Shown here one piece after another: positions 7,224-15,542 of a stretch of DNA of 64,000 bases. Position 1 is the stretch's first letter, and each line of letters begins with the position of its first letter. The position numbers were made by a program, and so were the translations under genes. The DNA comes from Streptomyces sp. VRA16 Mangrove soil (lineage in GTDB: Bacteria > Actinomycetota > Actinomycetes > Streptomycetales > Streptomycetaceae), in NCBI RefSeq assembly GCF_017377775.1, contig NZ_JAFVLN010000010.1, positions 186,001 through 250,000 of the forward strand, given 5' to 3'. The notes beneath the pieces were generated by a model that did not search any database, was not told the origin of the DNA, and saw nothing but the letters and a program-made list of their open reading frames with translations.

Positions 7224-8660
7224 ATGGCATCTGTATTTGAGTACGCCCCCGCGCCCGAGTCGCGTTCGGTCGTCGACATCGCGCCGTCGTACGGCCTGTT
7301 CATCGACGGCGAGTTCGCCGAGGCCGCCGACGGCAAGGTCTTCAAGACGGTCTCCCCGTCGACCGAGGAGGTCCTCTCCGAGGTCGCGCAGGCCGGCGAG
7401 GCCGACGTCGAGCGGGCCGTGAAGGCCGCCCGCAAGGCGTTCGAGAAGTGGTCGGCGCTGCCGGGCGCCGAGCGCGGCAAGTACCTGTTCCGTATCGCGC
7501 GCATCATCCAGGAGCGCAGCCGTGAGCTGGCCGTCCTGGAGACGCTCGACAACGGCAAGCCGATCAAGGAGACCCGCGACGCGGACCTCCCGCTGGTCGC
7601 CGCGCACTTCTTCTACTACGCGGGCTGGGCGGACAAGCTGGACCACGCCGGGTTCGGGCCGAACCCGAAGCCGCTGGGCGTGGCCGGCCAGGTCATCCCC
7701 TGGAACTTCCCGCTCCTGATGCTGGCCTGGAAGATCGCCCCGGCGCTCGCCACCGGCAACACGGTGGTGCTCAAGCCCGCCGAGACGACCCCGCTGTCCG
7801 CCCTCTTCTTCGCGGACATCTGCCGCCAGGCGGGCCTGCCGAAGGGCGTCGTCAACATCCTTCCCGGGTACGGCGACACGGGCGCGGCGCTCGTCGCGCA
7901 CCCCGACGTGAACAAGGTCGCCTTCACCGGCTCCACGGCCGTCGGCAAGCAGATCGCGCGCACGGTCGCGGGCACGGACAAGAAGCTCACCCTGGAGCTG
8001 GGCGGCAAGGGCGCGAACATCGTCTTCGACGACGCCCCGATCGACCAGGCCGTCGAGGGCATCGTCACCGGCATCTTCTTCAACCAGGGCCAGGTCTGCT
8101 GCGCGGGCTCCCGCCTCCTGGTCCAGGAGTCGGTGCAGGACGAGGTGCTCGACGCGCTCAAGCGCCGCCTGTCCACGCTGCGCCTCGGCGACCCGCTGGA
8201 CAAGAACACGGACATCGGCGCGATCAACTCGGCCGAGCAGCTGGCCCGGATCACCGCGCTCGCGGAGACCGGCGAGGCCGAGGGCGCCGAGCGCTGGAGC
8301 GCTCCGTGCGAACTGCCGTCGTCCGGCTACTGGTTCGCGCCGACGCTGTTCACGAACGTCACGCAGGCGCACACCGTCGCCCGCGACGAGATCTTCGGCC
8401 CGGTGCTCTCCGTCCTCACGTTCCGTACGCCGGAGGAGGCCGTCGCCAAGGCCAACAACACGCAGTACGGCCTCTCGGCCGGCATCTGGACGGAGAAGGG
8501 CTCCCGCATCCTCGCGGTGGCGAACAAGCTCCGTGCGGGCGTCGTCTGGGCCAACACGTTCAACAAGTTCGATCCGACCTCGCCGTTCGGCGGCTACAAG
8601 GAGTCGGGCTTCGGCCGCGAGGGTGGCCGTCACGGTCTGGAGGCCTACCTCGATGTCTGA
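7224..8660 (+). CDS. Aldehyde dehydrogenase, NAD(P)-dependent, catalytic
   Basis: A full-length 478-residue aldehyde dehydrogenase. It shows the cofactor-binding PWNFPLLMLAWKIAPAL segment (about 159-175), the general-base Glu in LELGGKGAN (258) and the nucleophile in FNQGQVCCAGSR (Cys292 or 293). A C-terminal SPFGGYKESGFGREGG oligomerisation motif is also present. It lies 6 bp after deoC and shares its promoter, so acetaldehyde from the aldolase is the likely substrate, though this is inferred. Its stop overlaps the start of the truncated ALDH-like gene. Together the two resemble the two halves of the double-domain ALDH16 enzymes (see findings). Confidence 0.93.
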   Translation: MASVFEYAPAPESRSVVDIAPSYGLFIDGEFAEAADGKVFKTVSPSTEEVLSEVAQAGEADVERAVKAARKAFEKWSALPGAERGKYLFRIARIIQERSRELAVLETLDNGKPIKETRDADLPLVAAHFFYYAGWADKLDHAGFGPNPKPLGVAGQVIPWNFPLLMLAWKIAPALATGNTVVLKPAETTPLSALFFADICRQAGLPKGVVNILPGYGDTGAALVAHPDVNKVAFTGSTAVGKQIARTVAGTDKKLTLELGGKGANIVFDDAPIDQAVEGIVTGIFFNQGQVCCAGSRLLVQESVQDEVLDALKRRLSTLRLGDPLDKNTDIGAINSAEQLARITALAETGEAEGAERWSAPCELPSSGYWFAPTLFTNVTQAHTVARDEIFGPVLSVLTFRTPEEAVAKANNTQYGLSAGIWTEKGSRILAVANKLRAGVVWANTFNKFDPTSPFGGYKESGFGREGGRHGLEAYLDV

Positions 8661-9552
8661 TTCCCAGGCGCGTCTGTCCGTCTTCAAGACCTACAAGCTG
8701 TACGTGGGCGGGAAGTTCCCGCGTTCCGAGAGCGGCCGGGTGTACGAAGTGACCGATGGCAAGAGCGGCGACTGGCTGGCCAACGCGCCCCTCTCCTCCC
8801 GCAAGGACGGCCGTGACGCGGTGGTCGCCGCGCGCAAGGCGTTCGGCGGCTGGTCGGGCGCGACGGCGTACAACCGCGGGCAGGTCCTCTACCGCGTCGC
8901 CGAGATGCTGGAGGGCCGCCGCGAGCAGTTCGTGCGCGAGGTCTCCGAGGCCGAGGGCATCGGCAGGTCGAAAGCGGCGGCCGTCGTGGACGCGGCGATC
9001 GACCGCTGGGTCTGGTACGCGGGCTGGACCGACAAGATCGCCCAGGTCGTCGGCGGCGCCAACCCGGTCGCCGGCCCCTTCTTCAACCTCTCGACCCCGG
9101 AGCCGTCCGGCGTCGTCACGGTCCTCGCGCCGCAGGACTCGTCCTTCCTCGGCCTGGTCTCGGTGATCGCCCCGGTGATCGCGACCGGCAACACGGTCGT
9201 GGTGGTCGCGAGCGAGAAGAGCCCGCTGCCCGCGCTCTCCCTCGGCGAGGTGCTCGCCACGTCCGACGTGCCCGGCGGCGTCGTCAACATCCTCTCCGGC
9301 CGGGCGGCGGAGATCGCCCCGTCGCTGGCCGCGCACCAGGACGTCAACGGCATCGACCTGACCGGCGCCGACGCGGACCTCGCGAAGGAGCTGGAGATCG
9401 CGGCCGCGGACAACCTGAAGCGCGTACGCCGTCCCCAGCCTGTGGAGGACTTCACGGCGGACCCGGGCACGGACCGCCTGACCTCCTTCCTGGAGACGAA
9501 GACGGTCTGGCACCCGACGGGTTCGCTGGGCGCGTCCGGGTCCTCGTACTAG
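8653..9552 (+). CDS. Truncated non-catalytic aldehyde dehydrogenase-like protein
   Basis: A 299-residue protein that begins like an aldehyde dehydrogenase (KTYKLYVGGKFPRSESGRVYEV) and follows the fold through the cofactor-binding half, with VVTVLAPQDSSFLGLVSVIA where catalytic enzymes have PWNFP. It ends before the region that should hold the catalytic Glu and Cys, and finishes with a short unrelated tail (HPTGSLGASGSSY). It therefore cannot work as a classical ALDH. The ATG at 8653 lies inside the end of the previous gene (8 bp overlap). A strong bidirectional terminator follows. A structural partner of the upstream ALDH, as in ALDH16-type proteins, is likely but inferred. Confidence 0.85.
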   Translation: MSDSQARLSVFKTYKLYVGGKFPRSESGRVYEVTDGKSGDWLANAPLSSRKDGRDAVVAARKAFGGWSGATAYNRGQVLYRVAEMLEGRREQFVREVSEAEGIGRSKAAAVVDAAIDRWVWYAGWTDKIAQVVGGANPVAGPFFNLSTPEPSGVVTVLAPQDSSFLGLVSVIAPVIATGNTVVVVASEKSPLPALSLGEVLATSDVPGGVVNILSGRAAEIAPSLAAHQDVNGIDLTGADADLAKELEIAAADNLKRVRRPQPVEDFTADPGTDRLTSFLETKTVWHPTGSLGASGSSY

Positions 9553-9570
9553 CCCGAGGCCCCGCGGAAC

Positions 9571-9616
9571 CGGAAGCCCCGGCCCCTTCTCCGTCCAGGA
9601 GGGGCCGGGGCTTCCG
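9571..9616. terminator. Strong bidirectional hairpin terminator
   Basis: CGGAAGCCCCGGCCCC (from 9571) pairs with GGGGCCGGGGCTTCCG (ending 9616). This is a stem of about 16 G/C-rich pairs around a loop near TTCTCCGTCCAGGA. It sits between the convergent deoC-ALDH operon and the TetR gene and can serve both. Confidence 0.85.
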
Positions 9617-9631
9617 CACGCCCACCGGGGC

Positions 9632-10381
9632 TCAGATACCGAGCCGCCGCGCGATCCCGTCCAGCACGCAGTCGAGGCCGAACTCGAACTCCCAGGCCGG
9701 GTCGTCCTTGCGGGTCGCCGACAGGGCGTACTTCTTGTAGGTCGGGTAACGGCCGCTCCGCATCAGGTAGTTCATCTGCGGGGCGAGCGCCTCCCGCGTC
9801 TCGTCGCCGCTCTTCCAGCCGTGCTGCTCGCGGTACTGACGCAGCGCGATCTCGGTCTGCGTGGCCCCGTGCACGAACGCGCCGACCGCACGGAACGCGG
9901 CCACCATCTCGTCCGCGTCGAGGCCGTGCCCTCCCAGCGCACTCAACTGCCGCTCCGCCACGGCCATCCGCGCCGGGGTGAGCTGGATGAGCGGCAGCGG
10001 CGCGCCCCCGAGCCAGGGGTGCCGGAGCATCAGCTCCCGTGTCTGCAGCGCGAACGAGCGCAGCACCTCGCGCCAGTCGGCCACGTCGTCGGGCACCGTC
10101 AGCTCGGCCGACACCCGGTCGAACATCAGCGCCCACAGATCCTCCTTGCCGGAGACGTGCCGGTAGGCGGCCATCGGCGCGACGCCCAGCCTGGCGGCCA
10201 GGCGGCGCATGGTCACGGCGGCGCCGCCCTCCTCGTCGGCCAGCTCCACGGCCGCCGCGGCGATCCGCTCCAGCGTCAGCGCGGCGCGCCGGGTGGGCGC
10301 GGGCCGCTCAAGGCGCTCCCAGAGCGAAGGCTCGACCAGGCGCTCCCCCTCGCCGCCCTCGGTCTTCTTCTGCGCCACCAC
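9632..10381 (-). CDS. TetR/AcrR family transcriptional regulator
   Basis: A 249-residue repressor. The helix-turn-helix is at about residues 33-80 (ALTLERIAAAAVELADEEG, then RRLAARLGVAPMAAYRHVSG). The C-terminal all-helical part fits the TetR_C ligand domain. I chose the first of two adjacent GTG codons (10381); GAGAGGGG lies about ten bases upstream. It is divergent from a flavin reductase and a drug exporter and probably represses both and itself, through the perfect inverted repeat at 10448-10467. The inducer is unknown; a quinone or other redox-active drug would fit the target genes. Confidence 0.88.
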   Translation of the reverse strand: MVAQKKTEGGEGERLVEPSLWERLERPAPTRRAALTLERIAAAAVELADEEGGAAVTMRRLAARLGVAPMAAYRHVSGKEDLWALMFDRVSAELTVPDDVADWREVLRSFALQTRELMLRHPWLGGAPLPLIQLTPARMAVAERQLSALGGHGLDADEMVAAFRAVGAFVHGATQTEIALRQYREQHGWKSGDETREALAPQMNYLMRSGRYPTYKKYALSATRKDDPAWEFEFGLDCVLDGIARRLGI

Positions 10382-10447
10382 GCCATCGACCCCTCTCGCT
10401 GCTCGTTTCCCACCCACCGACGTGTACAGCGTATCCCCAGTAGACGC

Positions 10448-10467
10448 CGTACACATTGATGTGTACG
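10448..10467. promoter_or_regulatory. TetR operator, perfect inverted repeat
   Basis: CGTACACAT-TG-ATGTGTACG is a perfect 9+9 bp inverted repeat with a 2-bp spacer. It lies in the divergent tetR/FMN-reductase promoter region. Further half-sites (GTGTAC at 10422-10427, GTACGCCGTACACAT just downstream) suggest cooperative binding. Assignment to the adjacent TetR protein is inferred from position. Confidence 0.75.
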
Positions 10468-10511
10468 TTGTACGCCAATGAGTACGCCGTACACATCCAG
10501 GGGGTTCCACC

Positions 10512-11105
10512 ATGCCGGGCACCACTGCGCTCCGCGTCGCCGTCCTCGTCGGCTCCACCCGCGAGGGCCGCTTCGCACCGGTCGTCACCCGGTGGCTGAC
10601 CGGCCGTCTCGCCCAGCACGGAGATCTGTCCGCCGATGTCGTCGACCTCACCGAGACGCCGCTGCCGACCGTCCTGCCGGCCTTCGGCGAGGCGCCGCCA
10701 CCCGGCACGACGGAGGCCCTCGCGGCGGTCTCGCCGCGCCTGGCCGCGGCCGACGCGTTCGTCTTCGTCACGCCCGAGTACAACCACAGCTTTCCGGCGG
10801 CCCTGAAGAACGCCATCGACTGGCACAACCGGGAGTGGCACGGCAAGCCGATCGCGTTCGTCTCGTACGGCGGGCTGTCCGGCGGACTGCGCGCGGTCGA
10901 GCAACTCCGGCTCGTGATGGCCGAGTTGAACGCCGTGACCATCCGCAACACGGTCAGCTTCCACCACGCGTACGCGGCCTTCGACACGGACGGCCGCGTC
11001 GACGACCCGGCCGTGGACGCCGCCGCCAAGGCGATGCTCGACCAGCTCGCCTGGTGGGCGCACGCCCTGCGCGACGCCAAGTCCGTCCGCCCGTACGCGG
11101 CCTGA
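10512..11105 (+). CDS. NADPH-dependent FMN reductase family protein
   Basis: A 197-residue flavodoxin-like reductase. The FMN-phosphate loop is seen as LVGSTREGRFAP (about residues 12-23), and the family signature TPEYNHSFPAALKNAIDW is at about residues 87-104. Such enzymes (WrbA/ArsH/azoreductase relatives) reduce quinones, azo dyes or chromate using NAD(P)H. ATG 10512 is preceded by AGGGGGTTCCACC. It lies 7 bp before a DHA2 exporter and is divergent from a TetR gene. This suggests a small detoxification unit that reduces a redox-active compound and exports it. The substrate is unknown. Confidence 0.88.
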   Translation: MPGTTALRVAVLVGSTREGRFAPVVTRWLTGRLAQHGDLSADVVDLTETPLPTVLPAFGEAPPPGTTEALAAVSPRLAAADAFVFVTPEYNHSFPAALKNAIDWHNREWHGKPIAFVSYGGLSGGLRAVEQLRLVMAELNAVTIRNTVSFHHAYAAFDTDGRVDDPAVDAAAKAMLDQLAWWAHALRDAKSVRPYAA

Positions 11106-11112
11106 GGCAGCC

Positions 11113-12543
11113 ATGACGACTCTCACCCGGGAGATCCGGGACACCACGCAGCGCACGCCCTCCCGGCTGGTGATCGCCGGGCTGCTGCTCGGCATCGTGC
11201 TCGCCACGCTGGACGGCACGATCGTCGGCACGGCCCTGCCCGTCATCGTCGACGACCTCGGCGGCCTGGACCACCTGTCCTGGGTGGTCACCGCCTATCT
11301 GCTGGCCACCGCCGTCACCACTCCCCTCTGGGGAAAGATCGGCGACCTCTACGGCCGCAAGGGCAGCTATCTCACCTCGATCGCCGTGTTCCTCGCCGGC
11401 TCCGTGCTCTGCGGGCTCGCCCAGGACATGGGACAGCTGATCGCGTTCCGGGCGGTGCAGGGCATCGGCGCGGGCGGCCTGTTCGTCGGCGCGCTCTCCC
11501 TCGTCGGCACGCTGCTCGGGCCCGCGGGGGCGGGCCGCTCGCAGTCCGTCATCGGCGTGCTGCTGCCCGCCGCGATGATCGGCGGCCCGCTGATCGGCGG
11601 TTTCCTCACGGACCAGCTGGACTGGCGGTGGGTGTTCTACGTCAACGTGCCCATCGGGGCGGTCGCCCTCGCCGTCGTCGGAGCGGGCGTGCACGTGCGC
11701 ACCGAGCGCGTGCGGGCCCGGGTCGACCTCGCGGGCGCGGCCCTGCTCACCGTCACGATCCTCGCCCTGACGCTGCTGTCGTCCTGGGCCGGGACGACGT
11801 ACGCCTGGACGTCGCCCCCGATCGCGGCGCTCGCCGTGGTCGCGGTGGCGGCCCTCGCCGGGTTCGTCGCGGTGGAGCGGCGCGCGGCCGAGCCGGTGAT
11901 CCCGCCCCGCCTGTTCCGCGACCGCAACTTCGGCGTCGCGCAGGTGCTGAGCTTCACCGCGGGGGCGGCGATGCTCGCGGCCGCCACCTATCTGCCGCAG
12001 TACATGCAGCACGTACGGGGCATGTCGTCGACCGGCAGCGGACTGCTGCTGCTCCCCCTGATGCTCGGCATGATGGGCGCCCAACTGGCCATCGGACGCC
12101 GGGTGAGCGGCGGCGGCCGCTACCGGCCCTACCCGCTCGCGGGCGGCGCGCTGGCGACGGCGGGCGCCCTGTCCCTGCTCCTGCTGGGCACGCAGACCCC
12201 GGCCTGGGCGGCGTCCGCCCTGACCCTGGCGCTCGGAGTCGGCCTGGGCTGCCTGCTGCAACCCTCGCTGCTGATCACCATGAACAGCGCCGAGCCCCGC
12301 GACCTGGGCGCGGCCGGCGGGACCCAGACGCTGCTGCGGACCGTCGGCGGCTCGCTCGGGGTGGCGGTGCTCGGGTCCGTCTTCATCCAGCGGGCGCACG
12401 GCGGCGCCGGGCCCGCGGCGATCGTCGCCGGACTGCACGGGGTCGCGGTCGGCACGGCGGTGCTGTGCGCGGTGGCGTTCGGGGCGGCGCGCCTCGTACG
12501 CGAAGTGCCGCTCCGCACACAGCGGTCCGTACGCGAGTCCTGA
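11113..12543 (+). CDS. MFS transporter, DHA2 (EmrB/QacA-type) family
   Basis: A 476-residue multidrug-exporter-like protein with about 14 hydrophobic segments. The family motifs are present: LATLDGTIVGTALPVI in the first helix, PLWGKIGDLYGRKG (motif A, about 76-89) and a motif C-like GPLIGGFLTDQLDWRWVFYV (about 157-176). It is co-directional with, and 7 bp after, the flavin reductase. Both are probably repressed by the divergent TetR regulator. Substrate unknown; a drug or quinone proton antiporter is the likely role. Confidence 0.9.
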   Translation: MTTLTREIRDTTQRTPSRLVIAGLLLGIVLATLDGTIVGTALPVIVDDLGGLDHLSWVVTAYLLATAVTTPLWGKIGDLYGRKGSYLTSIAVFLAGSVLCGLAQDMGQLIAFRAVQGIGAGGLFVGALSLVGTLLGPAGAGRSQSVIGVLLPAAMIGGPLIGGFLTDQLDWRWVFYVNVPIGAVALAVVGAGVHVRTERVRARVDLAGAALLTVTILALTLLSSWAGTTYAWTSPPIAALAVVAVAALAGFVAVERRAAEPVIPPRLFRDRNFGVAQVLSFTAGAAMLAAATYLPQYMQHVRGMSSTGSGLLLLPLMLGMMGAQLAIGRRVSGGGRYRPYPLAGGALATAGALSLLLLGTQTPAWAASALTLALGVGLGCLLQPSLLITMNSAEPRDLGAAGGTQTLLRTVGGSLGVAVLGSVFIQRAHGGAGPAAIVAGLHGVAVGTAVLCAVAFGAARLVREVPLRTQRSVRES

Positions 12544-12546
12544 GGG

Positions 12547-12957
12547 TCAGCCGGGCAGCACACCGGTGGCGGGGCCGACCACCGGCAGGTCCTTCAGCGC
12601 GCCGCCGGACGTGATCGGGGCCGTGACGGCGGCCGTGCTGACCGGCTTGAAGTCGGCGATCTGGGTGCCGACCGCGTTGTCCAGCGGGTCGACGCCGGTG
12701 CCGGCCAGCGGGTCGAGGCGCAGCCCCTTGACGACACCGAGGCCGCCGACCGTCGAGGAGTGCAGCGCGTTCGACACCGCCTGCCCCGGCGAGACGTCAC
12801 CGGAGGTCGCGGCCGGCCCGGCGTCCTGCGGCGCCGCGGCACTCGCGGCACCGCCGCCGCCCGCGACGACCGCACCGGCCGCGGTCACGGTGAGGCCGAC
12901 GCGGAGCAGCGAACCACGGGCGCGGGAAGGGGACTTGGGGGCTGAGTGTCGGGACAT
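12547..12957 (-). CDS. Small secreted protein of unknown function
   Basis: A 136-residue protein with a Sec signal peptide: basic start (MSRHSAPKSPSRARGSLLRV), a hydrophobic core rich in Ala/Gly/Val, and a probable AXA cleavage site near residue 43. The mature part is small, acidic to neutral, lacks Cys, and ends with LPVVGPATGVLPG. A similarly built protein is encoded at 18670-19029. Streptomyces genomes contain many such proteins, sometimes mislabelled as ATP-binding; I see no nucleotide-binding motif. It converges with the MFS gene, with only 3 bp between the stops. Function unknown. Confidence 0.7.
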   Translation of the reverse strand: MSRHSAPKSPSRARGSLLRVGLTVTAAGAVVAGGGGAASAAAPQDAGPAATSGDVSPGQAVSNALHSSTVGGLGVVKGLRLDPLAGTGVDPLDNAVGTQIADFKPVSTAAVTAPITSGGALKDLPVVGPATGVLPG

Positions 12958-13108
12958 GTGATTCCGCCAGGATCCTCGGGTACGTCTTCGGAACTTGCCG
13001 CACGGCTCGGGTAACCGTTCGGCGACACAGCGTAGTTGACGTGGCGCCCGCCACATGGCCGCGACGCGAGGTCGGCACCCGGGCCCTGATGCCTCACACT
13101 GGTCTCTC

Positions 13109-13747
13109 GTGAGTTCGCATCCTCCGATACCGACCCGGGTCGTCCTGCTGTCCGGCCCCTCCGGCTCCGGCAAGTCGTCGTTCGCCGCCCGCTCCGGGCT
13201 TCCCGTGCTCTGTCTCGACGACTTCTACAAGGAGGCGGACGACCCGACGCTGCCGCTGGTGCCCGGCACCTCGGACATCGACTGGGACTCGCCGGACTCC
13301 TGGGACACCGAGACGGCGCTCGCCGCGATCGTCGAACTGTGCGAGAAGGGGCGGACGACCGTCCCGGTGTACGACATCTCGACCAGCTCGCGGGTGGGCG
13401 AGGAAGCACTCGACATCGAGCGCACGCCCCTGTTCATCGCCGAGGGGATCTTCGCGGCGGACATCGTGACGCGGTGCGGGGAGCTGGGTGTGCTGGCGGA
13501 CGCGCTGTGCCTGCGCGGGCGCCCCTCGACGACGTTCCGCCGCCGGCTGCTCCGCGATCTGAAGGAGGGCCGCAAGTCGGTCCCGTTCCTGCTGCGCCGC
13601 GGCTGGCGCCTGATGCGTGCCGAGCGCACCATCGTGGCCCGGCAGGTGGCGCTCGGGGCGCACGCCTGCGGCAAGGAGGAGGCGCTGGGCCGGGTGGCGG
13701 CCGCGGCGGCGGGCCGCTGTGTGAAGGCGCGCAGCACGGCGCTGTAG
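13109..13747 (+). CDS. udk: Uridine kinase-like P-loop kinase
   Basis: Predicted 212-residue kinase that would phosphorylate uridine/cytidine to the monophosphate. The Walker A loop is LLSGPSGSGKSSF (about residues 12-24), followed by LCLDDFYKEADDPTLPLV with the Asp-Asp of the uridine kinase family and FIAEGIFAADI as the Walker B-like segment. I start it at GTG 13109 (VSSHPPIPTRVVLL), the nearest start to the kinase fold. There is no clear ribosome site, so the message may be leaderless; a longer frame from ATG 13055 is possible. Pyrimidine salvage fits its proximity to the nucleoside genes, but no shared operator was found in front of it. Confidence 0.82.
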   Translation: MSSHPPIPTRVVLLSGPSGSGKSSFAARSGLPVLCLDDFYKEADDPTLPLVPGTSDIDWDSPDSWDTETALAAIVELCEKGRTTVPVYDISTSSRVGEEALDIERTPLFIAEGIFAADIVTRCGELGVLADALCLRGRPSTTFRRRLLRDLKEGRKSVPFLLRRGWRLMRAERTIVARQVALGAHACGKEEALGRVAAAAAGRCVKARSTAL

Positions 13748-13780
13748 ACCTCGCCCGGCACCGGGCGGCCGAACACGGCA

Positions 13781-13823
13781 GAAGGTCCGGGCAGACCCCC
13801 CGTCCGCCCGGACCTTCCGTTTT
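13781..13823 (+). terminator. Rho-independent terminator after uridine kinase
   Basis: GAAGGTCCGGGC (13781-13792) pairs with GCCCGGACCTTC (13806-13817), followed by CGTTTT (13818-13823). It lies between the uridine kinase gene and the convergent sigQ gene. Confidence 0.8.
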
Positions 13824-13907
13824 CCCCGCTCTCCCCCGTGCTTCCCCCCGGTGTTCCCCCCGGAACTCCCCGCCTCCCCCGAAGCGGGCCCCCGTTCCCC
13901 CCCTGCC

Positions 13908-14672
13908 TCAGGCGACGAGCTCGCCGAAGGACTCTTCCTGGTCCCGGCCGAAGCTCAGGACCTCGTCGTCGCGCAGCCGGCGCAGCGAGCGCCAGATGCT
14001 GGACTTCACCGTGCCGACGCTGATGTCGAGGATCTCGGCGATCTCCGGGTCGGTACGGCCTTCGTAGTAGCGGAGCACGAGCATCGTGCGCTGCAGTTCG
14101 GGAAGGCGGGCCAGGGCCTGCCAGAGAACCGCCCGCAGCTCGGTGCCGCGCATCGCGTCCGTGTCGCCGACCGTCTCCGGCAGCTCCTCGGTCGGGTACT
14201 CGTTCAGCTTGCGGCGGCGCCACGCGCTGATGTGCAGGTTGGTCATGGTGCGGCGCAGGTAGCCACCCACGGCCGCCTTGTCACTGATCCTGTCCCAGGC
14301 CCGGTACGTCGAGAACAGAGCACTCTGGAGGAGATCCTCCGCCTCGAAGCGGTCCCCGGTCAGGTGGTAGGCGGTTGCGTACAGGGAGGCGCGGCGCTCC
14401 TGGACGTAGGCCGTGAACTCGGCCTCCGACAAGGACGTACGACGCTGCTCCCCCGATTCCTCCCTGTACGCGGCTCCCCCGTGGCCACCCCCGTGCCCCT
14501 CGTCGGCCACCGCCTCGTACGCGTCAACCACCGAAATGAACGTGGTGTGCTGACGCCCGGTGCCGCGAGCGCACCCCCGCCCGCTCACGGCACCGGACTT
14601 CTCGTGCCGGACCGCGACATCGTGCAGGCGCGTGACAACTGCGCTCGAGCTGGTGCTGTGCAGCGTGTTCAT
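13908..14672 (-). CDS. sigQ: ECF RNA polymerase sigma factor SigQ
   Basis: A 254-residue ECF sigma factor of the SigE-like family. Sigma region 2 is at about residues 84-150 (LYATAYHLTGDRFEAEDLLQ, then the SigE-family stretch LRRTMTNLHISAWRRRKLNE). Region 4 is at about 175-235 (LPELQRTMLVLRYYEGRTDP and EIAEILDISVGTVKSSIWRS). A roughly 80-residue low-complexity N-terminal extension starts MNTLHSTSSS. ATG 14672 has a G-run ribosome site. Placement divergent from afsQ1-afsQ2 matches sigQ of S. coelicolor, which is known to be linked to AfsQ control of antibiotic production. The AfsQ1 box at 14768-14783 lies in the shared promoter region. The name rests on synteny plus family. Confidence 0.88.
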   Translation of the reverse strand: MNTLHSTSSSAVVTRLHDVAVRHEKSGAVSGRGCARGTGRQHTTFISVVDAYEAVADEGHGGGHGGAAYREESGEQRRTSLSEAEFTAYVQERRASLYATAYHLTGDRFEAEDLLQSALFSTYRAWDRISDKAAVGGYLRRTMTNLHISAWRRRKLNEYPTEELPETVGDTDAMRGTELRAVLWQALARLPELQRTMLVLRYYEGRTDPEIAEILDISVGTVKSSIWRSLRRLRDDEVLSFGRDQEESFGELVA

Positions 14673-14767
14673 CTCGCGCCCCCCGTCGTGGAGTCCGGTT
14701 CTTCGCTTGCGTTCCTTGCGATGTCCAAAAGCTTGCCCGGGGGACTTCATGACGGTGTCCGTCGACT

Positions 14768-14783
14768 GTCACAGACCTGTCAC
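14768..14783. promoter_or_regulatory. AfsQ1 box between sigQ and afsQ1
   Basis: GTCAC-AGACCT-GTCAC matches exactly the direct-repeat consensus GTnAC-n6-GTnAC described for AfsQ1 in S. coelicolor. It lies about 95 bp upstream of each of sigQ and afsQ1, as expected for autoregulation and sigQ activation. The match is seen directly; binding is from established knowledge. Confidence 0.85.
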
Positions 14784-14864
14784 AGCGCCTCCCACTGTGT
14801 GCGTCGCGTGTGGGAGGGCTCCGGCGGTCGAACTAAGGGCCTGTCATGGGCCAGAATGGCGCTC

Positions 14865-15542
14865 GTGCCTTCCCTGTTGCTGATCGAGGACGACGACGCC
14901 ATCCGTACGGCACTGGAGCTGTCTCTGACGCGCCAGGGCCATCGGGTGGCCACCGCTGCCACCGGCGAGGACGGTCTGAAGCTGCTGCGTGAGCAGCGGC
15001 CGGATCTGATCGTGCTCGATGTGATGCTGCCGGGCATCGACGGTTTCGAGGTGTGCCGACGCATCCGGCGCACGGACCAGCTGCCGATCATCCTGCTCAC
15101 CGCGCGCAGTGATGACATCGACGTGGTGGTCGGCCTGGAGTCCGGGGCCGACGACTATGTGGTGAAGCCGGTGCAGGGGCGGGTGCTCGACGCCCGTATC
15201 CGTGCCGTGCTGCGCCGCGGCGAGCGCGAGGCCAACGACTCGGCGTCGTTCGGCTCGCTGGTCATCGACCGCTCCGCGATGACGGTCACGAAGAACGGCG
15301 AGGACCTTCAACTGACGCCCACCGAGCTGCGGTTGCTGCTCGAACTGAGCCGGCGGCCCGGTCAGGCGCTGTCCCGGCAGCAGTTGCTGCGTCTGGTGTG
15401 GGAGCACGACTACCTCGGTGACTCGCGGCTCGTCGACGCCTGTGTGCAGCGGCTGCGCGCGAAGGTCGAGGACGTGCCGTCGTCGCCGACCCTGATCCGT
15501 ACCGTGCGCGGCGTCGGCTACCGGCTGGACACGCCTCAGTGA
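14865..15542 (+). CDS. afsQ1: Response regulator AfsQ1 (OmpR/PhoB family)
   Basis: A 225-residue response regulator. The receiver domain has the acidic pocket LLIEDDD, phospho-acceptor Asp52 in IVLDVMLPGIDGF, and the VKPVQG lysine near residue 103. The C-terminal OmpR-type winged helix covers about 130-225 (LTPTELRLLLELSRRPGQAL, and a final IRTVRGVGYRLDTP). The start is GTG 14865, which gives the length I recall for S. coelicolor AfsQ1; an in-frame ATG at 14856 would add three residues. Neither has a good ribosome site. It overlaps afsQ2 by 4 bp (GTGA). In S. coelicolor AfsQ1 controls antibiotic production in response to nitrogen supply such as glutamate. Confidence 0.95.
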   Translation: MPSLLLIEDDDAIRTALELSLTRQGHRVATAATGEDGLKLLREQRPDLIVLDVMLPGIDGFEVCRRIRRTDQLPIILLTARSDDIDVVVGLESGADDYVVKPVQGRVLDARIRAVLRRGEREANDSASFGSLVIDRSAMTVTKNGEDLQLTPTELRLLLELSRRPGQALSRQQLLRLVWEHDYLGDSRLVDACVQRLRAKVEDVPSSPTLIRTVRGVGYRLDTPQ

